DNA from: Fragilaria crotonensis
Lineage: Eukaryota > Bacillariophyta > Fragilariophyceae > Fragilariales > Fragilariaceae
NCBI GenBank assembly: GCA_022925895.1
Contig: JAKSYS010000209.1
Coordinates: forward strand, 1 to 64,000
DNA: 64,000 bases
Direction of reading: 5' to 3'
Shown here piece by piece: positions 41,640-52,571 of the stretch. Under the pieces are notes generated by a model. It ran no database searches. It was not told the origin of the DNA and worked only from the letters and a program-made list of their open reading frames with translations. Positions within the stretch are counted from its first letter, which is position 1. The number at the start of each line of letters is the position of its first letter. The translations under genes and the position numbers were made by a program.

Positions 41640-41964
41640 ATCGGCTTGCACTTCTTTGAGCACTCGACAAAACATATCATACTGACCTCCCATTCGATCA
41701 AGTGTAAATCCATTCACATTTGCACAATAAACCCGAAAAATATCCTCTCCTTTGTCCTCCAAAGCCTCCCCATTGTACATTTGATTTCATATTAGAGTGT
41801 GTTAGGAAAATTCCTGATTGACATTGATTCGCTATGGCCACGTTCCGCAGCGAAGAGTCTTTTCCATGCCGCTTGAGCTGTTGCAAGACAAGCAGACTCC
41901 TGTGGGGCATTCTGGTTGGGTGCCAGAACACCCTGTTCACGTTTACCTCGATGGGCGCACTCAT
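41640..41964 (-). pseudogene. LINE-d ORF2: start and first endonuclease segment, right of YR-2
   Basis: The ATG at 41964-41962 sits in an ATGA that would also hold the ancestral ORF1 stop. After about 60 residues the frame shifts to FRVYCANVNGFTLDRMGGQY (catalytic Asn), which ends at VQAD, exactly at the YR-2 joint. Confidence 0.75.
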
Positions 41965-41969
41965 TTTGA

Positions 41970-42872
41970 CTACATAGGATTGGTCAGCCCACGAGATTCC
42001 GATCGGGCCAACCGGGTTTGATCCTCTTGATTAGATATATCGCCTCTAGTCTCATCTCTGTGAGGTTCGGCGCTCGGGATCGACGTTTGTCGCGTATCTT
42101 GGTGTTGGGATGCAATATCTTGTAGCTCATCGCTACTAATGACGTCATCAGCTAGAACTCCTGGCGTTGATTCGTAATAAGAATGATGAATGGATGATTG
42201 CTCTATCGTCGGCAATTTGGCTCGAGTCAAACGACAACTCTTTGCTGCAATCGTGCAACGGGTGACTGGGATGGTCCGATACATCGGGCTCGGGGTCTTG
42301 CACGTAGGGATTTTCTGGCGTCCAGACTGTAGAACGATGAGTTGACCGAGATCTGAACTGCTGTGTCGCTTGTTCTTCTGACATGTCTGATTCGGATTCT
42401 GCAGTTTCGGGAGGTAAAGAAGCATGCGGAGGATACATTACTGGAGACGCCTGTTGTTTTGCAGGTGATTCACGAATAAATTGCCGTTTACGGCCGCTCG
42501 TCAATCGCCTACCACGAACGTCGTGCACTTCCAGGTCATCTTCCGTGGTATCGGCATGTTCACTGGCTCTTTGTACTGATTAATTCCAACATTAGGAAAA
42601 GATGTCGATTGTTGCATCATTTGCATCACCATCTCGGTTAACATTTGCATGTGCCGATTTTGAGCTGCCATAAACGTCCGAAAATCTGAGTCTGAATTTT
42701 GAGCAATGAATGATGTTGGCTGTTGACTCGGTCGCTGCTGGAGTATCGCTTCACTTGCTTGCCGATTCGCGATCCATCTCTTGCTGCTGAGTTGCAACTT
42801 GACGTTCAAATTCCTGTCTTTGGTTCTGCCAATTGTCGTTCCATCTCCATACGCTGTTCTGCCACCTGACTT
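41970..42872 (-). pseudogene. LINE-d ORF1: C-terminal region, frameshifted
   Basis: Three overlapping frames: 42809-42501 (AAQNRHMQMLTEMVMQMMQQ), 42528-42148 (ENPYVQDPEPDVSDHPSHPL, SFDSSQIADDRA) and 42425-41970 (VLADDVISSDELQDIASQHQ). They match the ORF1 C-terminus of LINE-e. A TAG at 41972-41970 ends it 7 nt before the ancestral TGA. Confidence 0.7.
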
Positions 42873-44510
42873 TCAAAAGACGTTGTTGATCAGCCGCTTA
42901 CGTTCCAACTCTCGCTGTTTATTTTCTGCCTGACGTTCAAGCTCTAAGGCTTGTTGTTGCAGTTTTAAATCCATTTCGCGGCGTTGATGCTCGGCTTGAC
43001 GTTCAAGTTCACGTTGATAAGACTCTTTCGACACTTCGAATTGATGCAACTTCATTTTGAGTTCCTCTACTGCTCTTGACGCCAAGTCAGACATGTACTC
43101 TTCATCGTATGTGGTTTGCGATGTGGAGGGTGCTTCAGAAACCGACGCTTGACGAGAGGTTCCCTTGACTCGTTGTGCCCATGTCTTCGAACGGGAGCTC
43201 GATCGATCACTTGGTTCTTTGGCTGTCAAGTCAATAATAGACGGTGCATTATCCGATGCTGAATCCTCCGACATTGTTGCTGCGTACGACATTGCAGTGT
43301 TGATACTCGATGACAAATAAGTACCTTCGCCACTAGAATATCCATCAGAAAACAACGGAGCAACTTCGGTGGGGTCACGAAATCGCTCATTGATAAGTTT
43401 TGCATCAGCAGATACATGGGTTTCGAACCAATCTTGCAGTTGAGATATAACACTGTTTCGAGCCTGATGAAAGGCTGCCTTATTCACCAACACTTTGTGA
43501 CGTCCATCGTGTACAACATTTGAACCTGCAATAACATCTCTAATTCCAGGAACCGCTTTGATATGATCGGACATGTAATACATAGCATCTATACTCACGT
43601 TGTTCATGATGAAAACGTGATTGTCGTGCATGTGCTGTGTTTGTTGTCTGATAAACCGAACATAGGCCTCTGGATGCTTAGATCTCAATTGAAATGGAAC
43701 GAAGTCATGTGTATCGCTATATGCGCGTTTCAACGTCTTCAGCAATTCCATCGAGTCCAGTTTTGCGGTTTCGATTGCATATGCTTTCGTCTTGATGGTC
43801 TTCCCGCAATGTTTGATCTGTGGAGTGGTGAAAGCCAATTGAAACTTTGGAATTTTTGTCCGGGCCGGCAATTTACTCTGTATGTCTTGTCGCAATTTTT
43901 CGGTTGCGGTTGCGACGTCATAAAACTGTGGGTCTAAGCCCATGACAAATCCAAGTTGAGTGGTATCCCAGATATCCTCGGTCCATCGGTGCTCAGTAAG
44001 GAAGCAGTTGTTGTCTCGGAGAAGACGATACACTTTAGGTATGTTTTTGATTTCGGAAAGGGTTACAGACGTCCGAATTCTGTGAATAATCAACGCGGAA
44101 CCTTTCGGAGATGCGATATACTTCTGGTGTTCACCTTGGACAGTATCTCTGACTCTAGATCTTGAATTGGAGTGATGAATTTGAAACTGTTTGGAGTGCT
44201 GCCCTATGGTCCACCTCATAGTGTCTACAATAGGCATGGTTTGCCCATTGTTATTCATGATCTGAATATCTGCACCACAATATTCTTGGACTGCTTGAAT
44301 CCAATGAAGATGGATCTTGGACGGCGACACTGGTTCTCCATTGTTGTTCAGAAGAAATCGGAATTTCACTGTTTTCTCGACAAGGTGTTGGACATTTGTC
44401 CTTCCACCACGTCCACCGGGTGGCGTAACATCTGAGGCATCGTCTGAGATTCCTCTCACAACCGATGGTACACTCCCATCTCTGGGAGAGCCGACGGGGA
44501 GGTCGGTCAT
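42873..44510 (-). CDS. LINE-d ORF1 protein, N-terminal domain and coiled coil
   Basis: 545 residues from the ATG at 44510 (MTDLPVGSPRDGSVPS). The conserved ORF1 domain spans residues 40-340: TVKFRFLLNNNGEPVSPSK, HRIRTSVTLSEIKNIPKV, TTQLGFVMGLDPQFYD, KTKAYAIETAKLDS. A Ser-rich stretch follows (RSSSRSKTWAQRVKG), then a coiled coil of ERQAEHQR-type repeats from about residue 480. The frame is lost at 42873. This is the best-preserved copy of the domain for LINE-d/e. Confidence 0.82.
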   Translation of the reverse strand: MTDLPVGSPRDGSVPSVVRGISDDASDVTPPGGRGGRTNVQHLVEKTVKFRFLLNNNGEPVSPSKIHLHWIQAVQEYCGADIQIMNNNGQTMPIVDTMRWTIGQHSKQFQIHHSNSRSRVRDTVQGEHQKYIASPKGSALIIHRIRTSVTLSEIKNIPKVYRLLRDNNCFLTEHRWTEDIWDTTQLGFVMGLDPQFYDVATATEKLRQDIQSKLPARTKIPKFQLAFTTPQIKHCGKTIKTKAYAIETAKLDSMELLKTLKRAYSDTHDFVPFQLRSKHPEAYVRFIRQQTQHMHDNHVFIMNNVSIDAMYYMSDHIKAVPGIRDVIAGSNVVHDGRHKVLVNKAAFHQARNSVISQLQDWFETHVSADAKLINERFRDPTEVAPLFSDGYSSGEGTYLSSSINTAMSYAATMSEDSASDNAPSIIDLTAKEPSDRSSSRSKTWAQRVKGTSRQASVSEAPSTSQTTYDEEYMSDLASRAVEELKMKLHQFEVSKESYQRELERQAEHQRREMDLKLQQQALELERQAENKQRELERKRLINNVF

Positions 44511-44588
44511 GGTCAGTTTCGTTCAGTACAAAACCTACCTAAGATTCACGTAGAAATTAGTAAGGGTCTTACAATTTTTCCTAGAGCT
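44511..44588 (-). promoter_or_regulatory. LINE-d 5' UTR / terminal sequence
   Basis: AGCTCTAGGAAAAATTGTAAG, then TTTCTACGTGAATCTTAGG and GTTTTGTAC, up to the ORF1 start. Nearly the same as in LINE-e. Confidence 0.65.
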
Positions 44589-44606
44589 GAGCTGTTTCTT
44601 TTTTAA
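44589..44606. repeat. Target-site duplication of LINE-d (5' copy)
   Basis: 18 bp identical to 28976-28993; in LINE-c it encodes L-K-K-K-Q-L of the RT thumb. Confidence 0.93.
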
Positions 44607-47600
44607 TGAGGAGCACGCGAGTGGATACCCAACACTAGGGAGGTAACATGCGTAATAATACGTCCACGCTTCCAATTTTGTCAGAGGACATGTCCACAAG
44701 AAGGCGAGTGCGTCGTCACTTTTTCGTTTTAGTTGGCGAAACTGTTCCATCTGATTTCCGATGGGGGCCTTATAATGGCCAAGGGTTTTGTGTGCGTCAT
44801 ACACCGATAGCATTTTCAAGTTATGGACTTCATTCGTTTGACGATCCGTGACTTGAAGTATATTTTGGAACTCCTCGTGGGAGGGAACTAGTACTGGTGC
44901 TCCTTGGCTAGAGAACTTCCATTGCATCACATGACTCGAGCATTTGGACAATCCGAGAGCTCCACCACTTGCAGTGAGTAGATCACTCCATTCTTGAGCA
45001 TTTTTCTGAGTTTGGGTAAACAGCTGTTCCACCGTTTCGGTTGACCCATCGGACGCGAATTTGTTTGTTTGACCATTACAATCGTCAACAAAACTGATCA
45101 TGCCCAATTTGACCACAGTCGGATTCTCTGAGGATCCCACATACAATGCCGGGGCGGCTACTTGGTCGTACCCATCAAGTAACGCGCTGGACAGCATGCA
45201 CCATATAGCCGGGGAGTTTGCACTCCCTTGACCTGTGCCGTATATCGGGAATGTTTCCTCATGTCGGTAGCCTGTTGGTGCTAAGCCCAATTCGGTGCGG
45301 ATGCGATATTCTGCAGTTTCAAGAGTTAGCGCGTTGGTCTGTGTGACCTCCAGCGGGACCCCGTATTTCCGACTGGCAATCATACCCACATTTGGTATAA
45401 TGCGATCGTAGCATGCCGTAGCGTCGTAATTCGTTAGAATAACTGGCTTCCTGGTTGCCCGCGAGATTTCGCACTGTAGCTCTTCAATAAATACTGGGTC
45501 CGGAGCGCTTCGGGCTGCCCGTGATCCATATTGTCCATCGTTAAGAGAGTTGCTATCTTCGGCTTTGTGCATTGCTTCTCTCCACTTTACTCCTAATGCT
45601 AAGTTGAAGTCTGCTTCGTAGATATGAATCACTCTGGTGCGGTGAAGGCGAACATTATCGGGATCTTTGAACAATATGGTATTCGCAATTGTTTTCCATC
45701 GACTGTACGAATATCCTCTCTGCAGCGCATAGTTGAGCATGTGTAGATGTAACTCAAACAATTCTTTCTGTTTGAGGTCAAGTTCGTCACGTTGTTGCTT
45801 GAATTCCTCCGTGAGCTCATCGTCGAATGCGTCCGTCGTGTAACTGTGTCGTGCTATCAGGGCCTTGAAATGTCCAAGATGAAGTCCTGATGGGGATGTT
45901 GTCGTAGACTCTGTCCATACTCGGAGCTTGCCTCTAAATTCCGCCTCTGTGATAGTTGGCTTAGAGGGGTTTTGGTAGATGTCCTGTACTTTTTCCAGAT
46001 GACTCAACAGACTTTGCACATTACCTGCTAATGCAGTACTGTCGTACTCGCCATCTAGTATTTGCTGTCCCTGAGCTGTTGCTCCGTCAAATCCTAAGTC
46101 GGTGGCTAGGGGCGGTATAGTAAACGGTGTGCCAAAGGCTTGACCAAAATGAGCACGATTTCTTTGCTGCAATTTGTGTAATACCTCAGTGGGTACGTCG
46201 ATTTGGACCCAGTCTGTACATGCTTTAGGATCTTCGCCCTCGAGCCTTGGAATTTCCACCCGCGTAACTCCTTGTCGGACCTGTTTTTTCCTCACATTTG
46301 CCAATTTTCGGAACATATTGTTGATATCCTCCGCTTTCTTGATTCGTCGCAATTTAATTGCTGTTTTATGATCCGCCGCTTCTATAGAATTCTCGAGATG
46401 TGTAATCTTCCGTTGGAATTCTTGGTCTCTGCGTTCCGTACTTGTTGCTATGAGATCTTTGATTTCCTTGTCAGTAACTCTCATTGCATGCGAACATGTT
46501 TGAATGGTATCGGGGAGAGTGAACGATGTGTCCAACTTCGCGATGTCGCAGCGTAGGACTTCCTGATGATTTAATCCAGTTTTCAGTGCTGTGAGTTGTT
46601 TCGTAAGAATAATCTTTTTCCTGCGTACCTGTGCTAAGTCGACTGACCATGCGGGTTCGAAGAATTTTGGAAGATCTCTTTCTGCGTTCAAACTTGCGTC
46701 CAGAACATCTTGATCGATGCGTTCCGCAAACATATGGCGATTTCCGGGAATAAAGAGGCGGGTCGAGCGTTCGAACGCATTACACTTTGTAAGCAGTTCG
46801 TGCTTTCGTCGTATGTATGCTGTTACTTGTTTATGGTTTCGTGTCGACAATTCCCGTTTTGTACGATTGACGAGCTTCTGAGTCTCGGACCCAAACAGCA
46901 ATTCGGTGTCAAAGTCCATAAAGTATCCCCTATGATCGGTTGCGATCTCCGTATTAAACGCATCATATCCTGCGTGAATAAGTGCATTGCATACAGTGGG
47001 ACTCGCGAGTGCATAATCTAAACGTTTCGATCCTCGTGCATACGTTGCTGGTGGGGTAGATGAGTGGCGGATTGCCATGACATCCATGAGCTGGTGGTCT
47101 CCTGCCAATTTACTCATACCATCAGGATCTGTGCCGAGGGGTTCGTTGAAGTCTCCAACAAGTAAGAGTTCATAACCCCGAGATTGGTAATCTATCAACC
47201 ACTTTGATAAATCGCGGCGGAACGCTAGTCTTGGGTTCGTAACGTCATCTTCAGAATTGAGCAGCAGACTGACATGTTGTGCTGCGACTGTGATCTTGCC
47301 GGCTACACCTCCTTTGACAATGGGTTGATACGCTGATATGATTGCGATGTTTCTTCCAGCCTGTCCTTGGTATACTTGGCTTGACCACCGACCCCATTTG
47401 TCCCGTTCTTGTTTGCATAAACGGCCAGTGAGCGAGCCCACTGTCATGACCATCGTGCCTCCTGGTTTAAACTGAGTTTGGAAGGGAATTGGCGACGTAC
47501 CCATAACGAGACGACTTCTTTCCCAGTGTTGATGAGCGGTGTCGAACATGATTTTTCGAACGGACGCTTGTGTCGTGTCTACTTTGTGTTCTTGACCACA

Positions 47601-47931
47601 AAACACATCCGCTTGTATCTCTTTGATTGAGCGGCAGACCGAGTCGAATTTGCCTCCTTTTGCATCGAGTTGGAGACCATTTAGATTGATTGCATAGACT
47701 CGCGTGATAGCTGCGGTTTTCTGTTGACGTTCATCGCCCCAAGGGTTATTTACCCGACTGTTTGCTGTACTTAATTTCGTTGCTCTTTCGACATACTGCT
47801 CTATTTCTGGTCCGCTGTGACGTAACGTAAGGGTCCGCCATTGAGCTTGGGCTCGCGTTAACGCTGTTTGGATTTCTGGGTTGATACTTTGTAATGGAGG
47901 TGGAGTCGTGAGGCCCGTACCACCTATTCAT
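44607..47931 (-). CDS. LINE-c ORF2: endonuclease, linker and RT core, intact up to LINE-d
   Basis: The frame is open without a stop from about 47930 to the LINE-d joint (about 1,100 codons). Endonuclease: TRVYAINLNGLQLD (Asn), FCGQEHKVD (Glu), DKWGRWSSQVY, LLVGDFNEPLG (Asp/Asn), LASPTVCNALIHAGYDAF, TDHRGYFMDF (Asp-His). RT: SPSGLHLGHFKALIARH, motif A TNYDATACYDR, motif B YGTGQGSANSPAIWC, motif C SFVDDCNGQTN, then AHKTLGHYKAPIGNQ. All catalytic residues are present. The ATG overlapping the ORF1 stop (47931) is out of frame with the endonuclease; a small indel at about 47890-47920 would explain it. Confidence 0.88.
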
Positions 47932-48653
47932 GAGTCCGCCGCCCCAGCTGGACCCGTTTCGAATGTGTATTGGGGGTCCAGGGGAGCTGGTGGAGTGCAA
48001 CTCGACTGCTTGCTGTCGTCGTGTACAATCGAGCGAGTATTCGTGTTGGTAAATCGTGGTGTGACCGCATCAGGAGTTGGTGATTGAGTCATTGTGTAGT
48101 TGTCGGAATGGATATCATCTGTTTCGGTCGCTTCAAACCGATTGTTCAAATCGACACACACTTCCTCTTGGGATGAGAAGTCATATTCAACCTCTGCATG
48201 ATATGTCTCATTCTCGACGTCATCCTCGTTGTCGTCATCGATCGTCATATCACCAAGGACTAATGATTCTTCTGACTGGTCAAAGAGCATCGAGGCATCA
48301 TCCTGTTCGCTATGAGTATGGAGAAGTGTGACGCCTTCTCGAGTTCGCTTTGGTGGTGGAGATCGGATCATGCCTTCTGCTGAGGACCCTGTCGTTAGAT
48401 CACTCGTATGGTAACCGCTAGGCCTCATATTCGTACCCTGGGTTCCGCCTGGTATCAGAGTCAAGGGAGGTTGATGTGCCTGTGACGCATTCCGCACTGC
48501 GATGTCCTGGGCCATTAATCCGAATAGCCTTGCGCGTTCTGCCCTGATATCCGTCATCGAACTCGTCAGAATACTCACGTTCTCTCCCGACGCTACCAAA
48601 TGTTCTCCGATTTGTTCAAATTGTGTTGCGGTGTTGACTTGAATTGCAGACAA
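47928..48653 (-). pseudogene. LINE-c ORF1: C-terminal part
   Basis: 241 residues. NTATQFEQIGEHLVASGENV and SMTDIRAERARLFGLMAQDI look helical. Then a Ser/Thr/Asp-rich acidic tail (IDDDNEDDVENETYH). The stop TGA at 47930-47928 forms ATGA with the next start. A frameshift or stop at about 48660 parts it from the preceding fragment. Confidence 0.7.
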
Positions 48654-48671
48654 ACTTCCCGAGATTTTACC

Positions 48672-49356
48672 TTAGGTGTCCACAGATTCCTCTAATTGTT
48701 TTACCACTTGCTGCAATTCTGACTGGACTTCTTCAATCTTTTTACTCGTATCTGTCGCAAAGGTCTGGAACTTTTCTTCGAGGGATTCTAATTGTTTCGA
48801 TGCTGCTCGCCCCGCGATTTGAAGGGATTCCAACTTTTTCTTTGTTGCGACTTCCAATTCTTTGAGTTTGGTTTGGTATTTGGAGTCCGATGCCAGTGTT
48901 AGAGATTGCGTGGATGCTGTACTGAGGTCGTCTGTGCCCACAGATAGCCGGCCTTCAAGACTTAACGAGTCATCTTCGCTTACTTGTTGGTGTTCTTTTG
49001 CTTTGTCGGACGAATTCTGATCTGACTGCGCCGGCGGAGTCGTCCATGCGTTTTTTGACTGCTTTGTCGGAAACTGTGTACTGATGTTCTTCTTTTTGTC
49101 CTTCCCTACTAACGACGAGGAGTGTGGCTTTCCCAGATATGTTGGTAGTTTTTGCCAAACATCAGCCGTAGATAAGGTATCCATGAACGAAACATTTGAA
49201 TCGGCTGCCGTTTTAATATGTATCTCATCTGGGAGATCAAGCACGCTGTCTCGGAATCGTGCTTCTCGATGACTTGGAGGCGAAAGCCTTAATCGGTACA
49301 ACCTCAACTCTTCCTTAGCTTGGTCAAAATACTGTGCCGGTACTAAAAGATATGCC
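48672..49356 (-). pseudogene. LINE-c ORF1: truncated N-terminal remnant with coiled coil
   Basis: The LINE-c 5' truncation falls here, so the frame enters directly from YR-3 RNase H (fused reading frame to 49967). LVPAQYFDQAKEELRLYRLR corresponds to the end of the conserved ORF1 domain. A charged region follows, then a heptad-like coiled coil (SKYQTKLKELEVATKKKLES, FQTFATDTSKKIEEVQSELQ). Confidence 0.72.
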
Positions 49357-49373
49357 TCACTCGCGCCAATGTA
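49357..49373. repeat. Target-site duplication of LINE-c (5' copy)
   Basis: 17 bp identical to 26202-26218; in YR-3 it encodes YIGAS of RNase H. Confidence 0.92.
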
Positions 49374-50916
49374 GTGGGGCTCCCGGGGATGCAGTTCCGG
49401 CAGGCGCGTTGGGCGATCCTGTAGCGCGTCTGCTAAGTCGCGGAAGTCAGCTGCCATGTCACGTACTCGCTTCGTGATGCGCACGCGGTTACCACTCGAG
49501 GTGTGCAGAGAATGCTGCAAGATGGAGAAAAGCCCTTTGGAGCCCGGCAGAGCTGGCGACATGGAGCGCAACTCCCCCAGCAACTTGTGCCAGAAGGTGA
49601 CGGATGCACGTTTGCGGGGTGGGTCAAGGTGTTGGAGAAGGTCGTACAGACGCTCGAGTCTATGCTGCGGCAGCTGCATGGTGTTGGCACGGGTGTCGAA
49701 ATCCCATCCAAGAATCCGTTTTCGTGTACTCCAGCAGGCATCCCCTTTTAGCATCTTCTTAACGGATGCTGGCTCTTTGCAATGGAGGGGATCTGCTGGT
49801 TCCAAGGGGCGAAACACGTCGTCAATAGCTTGGAGTGTGTTCCGAAGGACGTTGCGTTTCTGGGGCTCCGTTTGGGCCATGAGCAAGAAATCGTCGACAT
49901 AGACGTCGACACGTGCTACCGGGGCCGCCCGTGCTGTGGCCGGTGCCGACAGCTTGCGGGCTGCCATGTGGTGCTTTCCTCAACGACGTCGGATGGGGGC
50001 GTTGCGGCGATTGCCTCCAACCGATGCATCGTGCTGCGGGGTCGCTCGTCGGTCGAGAGGCGGCGCAGGCGATAGTTGGAAAGATCACACGCGGTCTCGG
50101 TGAAAGCACAAAAGTAGGGTGGGGATTCCACCCACCCCATGGGTAGTGCCAAAGGAAACGCCACAAGGTGCGGCGCTCCAGTAGATGTTGGCAAAACGAC
50201 TCCTAATTTAGGTATGTCGCGAAAATTCAGCCATACACGGTAGAAACCGATGTCAATTTTGGACAGATAGACGGGTCCGTACCTGGGGTCACTTTCCACG
50301 ATGGTTTGGATAACCCGCTGCAATGCTCGCCCGAATTGCATCGCCTCCTTTGGAGCGAGCGCGAGCGTATCATCATTGAGGCAGAGTAACTGTAATCGAC
50401 GATCAGTCTCGGCCGTCGATCGCGCTGAGGTACCACTCCCAACGGCGACAAACGGAGGTTTGGCCACTCGCGGACGCTACCGTAAGGCAGAACTGCCCAG
50501 TATCCCTGGGAACAGAAGTCGAGTATCTCCTCGAAGACAAACTCGCGTTCCCCTTGCGAAGACTTATGGGGGCCCCTGTGCATAGCCTGGTCCCGTCGCT
50601 CCAGCGTCCACAGTGGTGTGGAGGTTGTTACATTGGCACCCCTCAGCCGTAGGTGGTTTAACAGGCGCGCGGCTTTGTGGGGGAGATTGCGCACGTGCGT
50701 TGCTATGTTGGACGCCCCCCGGGCACTCACGACGAACGAGGACCAGCCATGCGAACGAACAGACGATGCGGTGCTCTGTGCTAACTTACCGAGTGTGGCT
50801 TCCGCAGCTGAGATGGATGACGCTTTCCGTTTCTCTCTGATCGAATTGCGACCCCCACCTCCGTCTTCCTCCTCCGCCGTAGTGCGCCAAGGCGGCGCGG
50901 TGCGAAGCCAGGACAA
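49374..50916 (-). pseudogene. YR-3 reverse transcriptase and start of RNase H
   Basis: Three frames joined by shifts near 50390 and 49960. LNHLRLRGANVTTSTPLWTL, YGSVREWPNLRLSPLGVVPQ and RPRLIVDYSYS are the fingers. Motif A is LSKIDIGFYRVWLNF, motif B AFPLALPMGWVESPPYFCAF, motif C DVYVDDFLLMAQT. Then the thumb (RKRILGWDFDTRANTMQLP, FWHKLLGELRSMSPALPGSK) and HYIGAS, where LINE-c cuts in. Motifs A to C differ from YR-1/YR-2, marking a separate lineage. Confidence 0.84.
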
Positions 50917-50946
50917 CTCTTCGTCCGAGTCGTCCTGGCCTGCACG

Positions 50947-52047
50947 TCAGGCGGTGGTGCTTGCGGCTGGGGCTGCAACGTGATCGCGGCAGTAAGAGAG
51001 GAGCCGCGAACGTTCGCCCGGGGATGCGAAGTTGACGTGTGTTTGTGCTCGACCGCAGTTATCGAAGCACGCTCCCCGTATCCACCAGGCTAGGCAGAAC
51101 TCGTGTCCCGCGTCGTTCGTTGGGGGACGGTGAGCCCAAATCACCGGGCGTGTGCCCCCCGCTCGGACTACGATATTCGCGAAGTCGTTGTCCCGCGTTG
51201 GGTTAGCGACTCGCGTCGCTTGTTGCTCGGGTGCTGAGGCACGCGTAGTTGCTGTCGTGAGAGACGACACTCCGGTGCTCACGGTTCCTGCACTGCCCAA
51301 AGCGTTTGCGACTGTGCGTACTCCGCCTCCGCTGTTACTGGTTCGGGCCACCACGTACTCGGCCGGTAGTGGGATCCAGTTCGATGACAACGGAAAGGTG
51401 CCCCACTTGAGCTCGGTCACAAGTGTGCGGAATTCTGGCAGCTCAACGCCCGTGGTGTCGTCCGCCAAGTTAGTGCTTACAGCGTGTAAGTACTCGAAAA
51501 CGTTGACCTGCACGGAACGTACGATGCAAGGGAAATATACGTTTGCGATGTTTGGGTTCCCGGCCACCTGTTGGAAACGTTCGGTTATGTATGGAGTGGC
51601 GTTGTTGATGGATGCCGCCAACTGCCACACGCGTTCGACGAAAGGGTGGCCCGGTCCAACACCTTGGAACAACGTCTGGCACAGCACGGCATACCGCGTC
51701 AATGTAATAGCCACATCCACCGTGTCACGCGGAAACCTAACCTTTTCTTTTTCTTTGATGGTGGCGTAGTCAGTTAGGCTGGTGGACTGATCCCCTTGCG
51801 CCAGTTGATGGCTGATGCTTGCCACAGCCAGGGACTCTAGATGATTCGCCGTGCCCGAGTAAGCCACTTGAAACGGTTGGCAGCCCGAGCTCAAATCGTC
51901 GACGCCGTGCCCAACAAATAGGAAACCCACAATCATTTGCTTCAGACTGGTTGTGACAATGGGGGTATATAGTTCCGTGTCGAGGCCTCGTGCTTGGCAA
52001 ACCCGCTGGAACTCCTGTATGAGAAGAGTGTGTTGTTCACTCTTCAC
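50947..52047 (-). CDS. YR-3 Gag C-terminal part with CCCH-like zinc motif
   Basis: 366 residues. LIQEFQRVCQARGLDTELYT and TTSLKQMIVGFLFVGHGVDD form a helical capsid-like part of unknown fold. WKAGFP-type motifs are absent. Near the C-terminus is C-x8-C-x3-C-x5-H (residues about 319-339), the same spacing as in the unrelated YR-1/YR-2 Gag. It ends just before the RT frame at 50916. Confidence 0.68.
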   Translation of the reverse strand: MKSEQHTLLIQEFQRVCQARGLDTELYTPIVTTSLKQMIVGFLFVGHGVDDLSSGCQPFQVAYSGTANHLESLAVASISHQLAQGDQSTSLTDYATIKEKEKVRFPRDTVDVAITLTRYAVLCQTLFQGVGPGHPFVERVWQLAASINNATPYITERFQQVAGNPNIANVYFPCIVRSVQVNVFEYLHAVSTNLADDTTGVELPEFRTLVTELKWGTFPLSSNWIPLPAEYVVARTSNSGGGVRTVANALGSAGTVSTGVSSLTTATTRASAPEQQATRVANPTRDNDFANIVVRAGGTRPVIWAHRPPTNDAGHEFCLAWWIRGACFDNCGRAQTHVNFASPGERSRLLSYCRDHVAAPAASTTA

Positions 52048-52076
52048 ACAATTGGCCAGGCGCCCCCAAACGGGCG

Positions 52077-52571
52077 CTACGTCTTCGGGCGCGACACATT
52101 GTTGAATCGGAGGAGCGTTCGAAACGTTTCCTTGTACACGTCCTGGATGAGCTTGGGCTCTTTCACTGCGCGCTCGCCTGCTGTTGCTCCATCCGCGGCA
52201 CGTGCGTTGGTGAGAGTTCTCAATGCACCCGCCAGAGTGCCGGTTGCCTCAACAGTTGCAGGATCAGGCTCCCCCAGTGCCGGCAGGTCAGCGCGTACCT
52301 TGCTTATGAGGTACCGATACACCTGCTCCGGCAGATGCACCGCGGTTAATGGATATAGCACACTGGGCAAACCATTCTGCGCTCCCCCGCCACCGCGAGC
52401 GGTACATGCTGCCCTCAACCATGTGAGGACGTCCGCACATGCCACAACCTCGTCACATGCGAGCATGCTGCCGTATAGTTCTTGGTAGACTGCCTTTGCC
52501 GTTACCGCTCGGCGGTGGATGAGAAGCGATGCGTAATATCCCGGGATTAACTGGACGTGACGTGGTCGCAC
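52077..52571 (-). pseudogene. YR-3 Gag middle part
   Basis: 164 residues: ITAKAVYQELYG-like helices around VTAKAVYQELYGSMLACDEV, a Gly-rich loop, VHLPEQVYRYLISKVRADLP. No recognised domain. Frames overlap by 25 nt with the N-terminal part. Confidence 0.55.

Larger units (their letters stand above)
28994..44588 (-). mobile_element. LINE-d: full-length non-LTR retrotransposon in LINE-c, interrupted by YR-2
   Basis: Both ends are present. The 5' end at 44588 reads AGCTCTAGGAAAAATTGTAAG then TTTCTACGTGAATCTT. The 3' module has a T9 tail. Perfect 18-bp duplications flank it. It encodes ORF1 and ORF2 and is about 8.65 kb without YR-2. It is the same subfamily as LINE-e (ORF1 starts MTDLP-GSPRDGSVPSVVRG in both). 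YR-2 lies in its endonuclease at 34694-41639. Confidence 0.93.
26219..49356 (-). mobile_element. LINE-c: non-LTR retrotransposon in YR-3, interrupted by LINE-d
   Basis: Transcribed leftwards. It is 5'-truncated inside ORF1 (starts at about LVPAQYFDQ) and ends in the family 3' module with a short T tail (A 26218-26224 as printed). It is flanked by identical 17-bp duplications. Without LINE-d it is about 7.5 kb. It retains the longest intact ORF2 in the window and groups with LINE-b. Confidence 0.92.

Noticed and set aside
44535-44606. C-terminal end of LINE-c ORF2 at 44535
   Set aside because: The last residues are translated from the LINE-d 5' end; the true protein continues at 28975.
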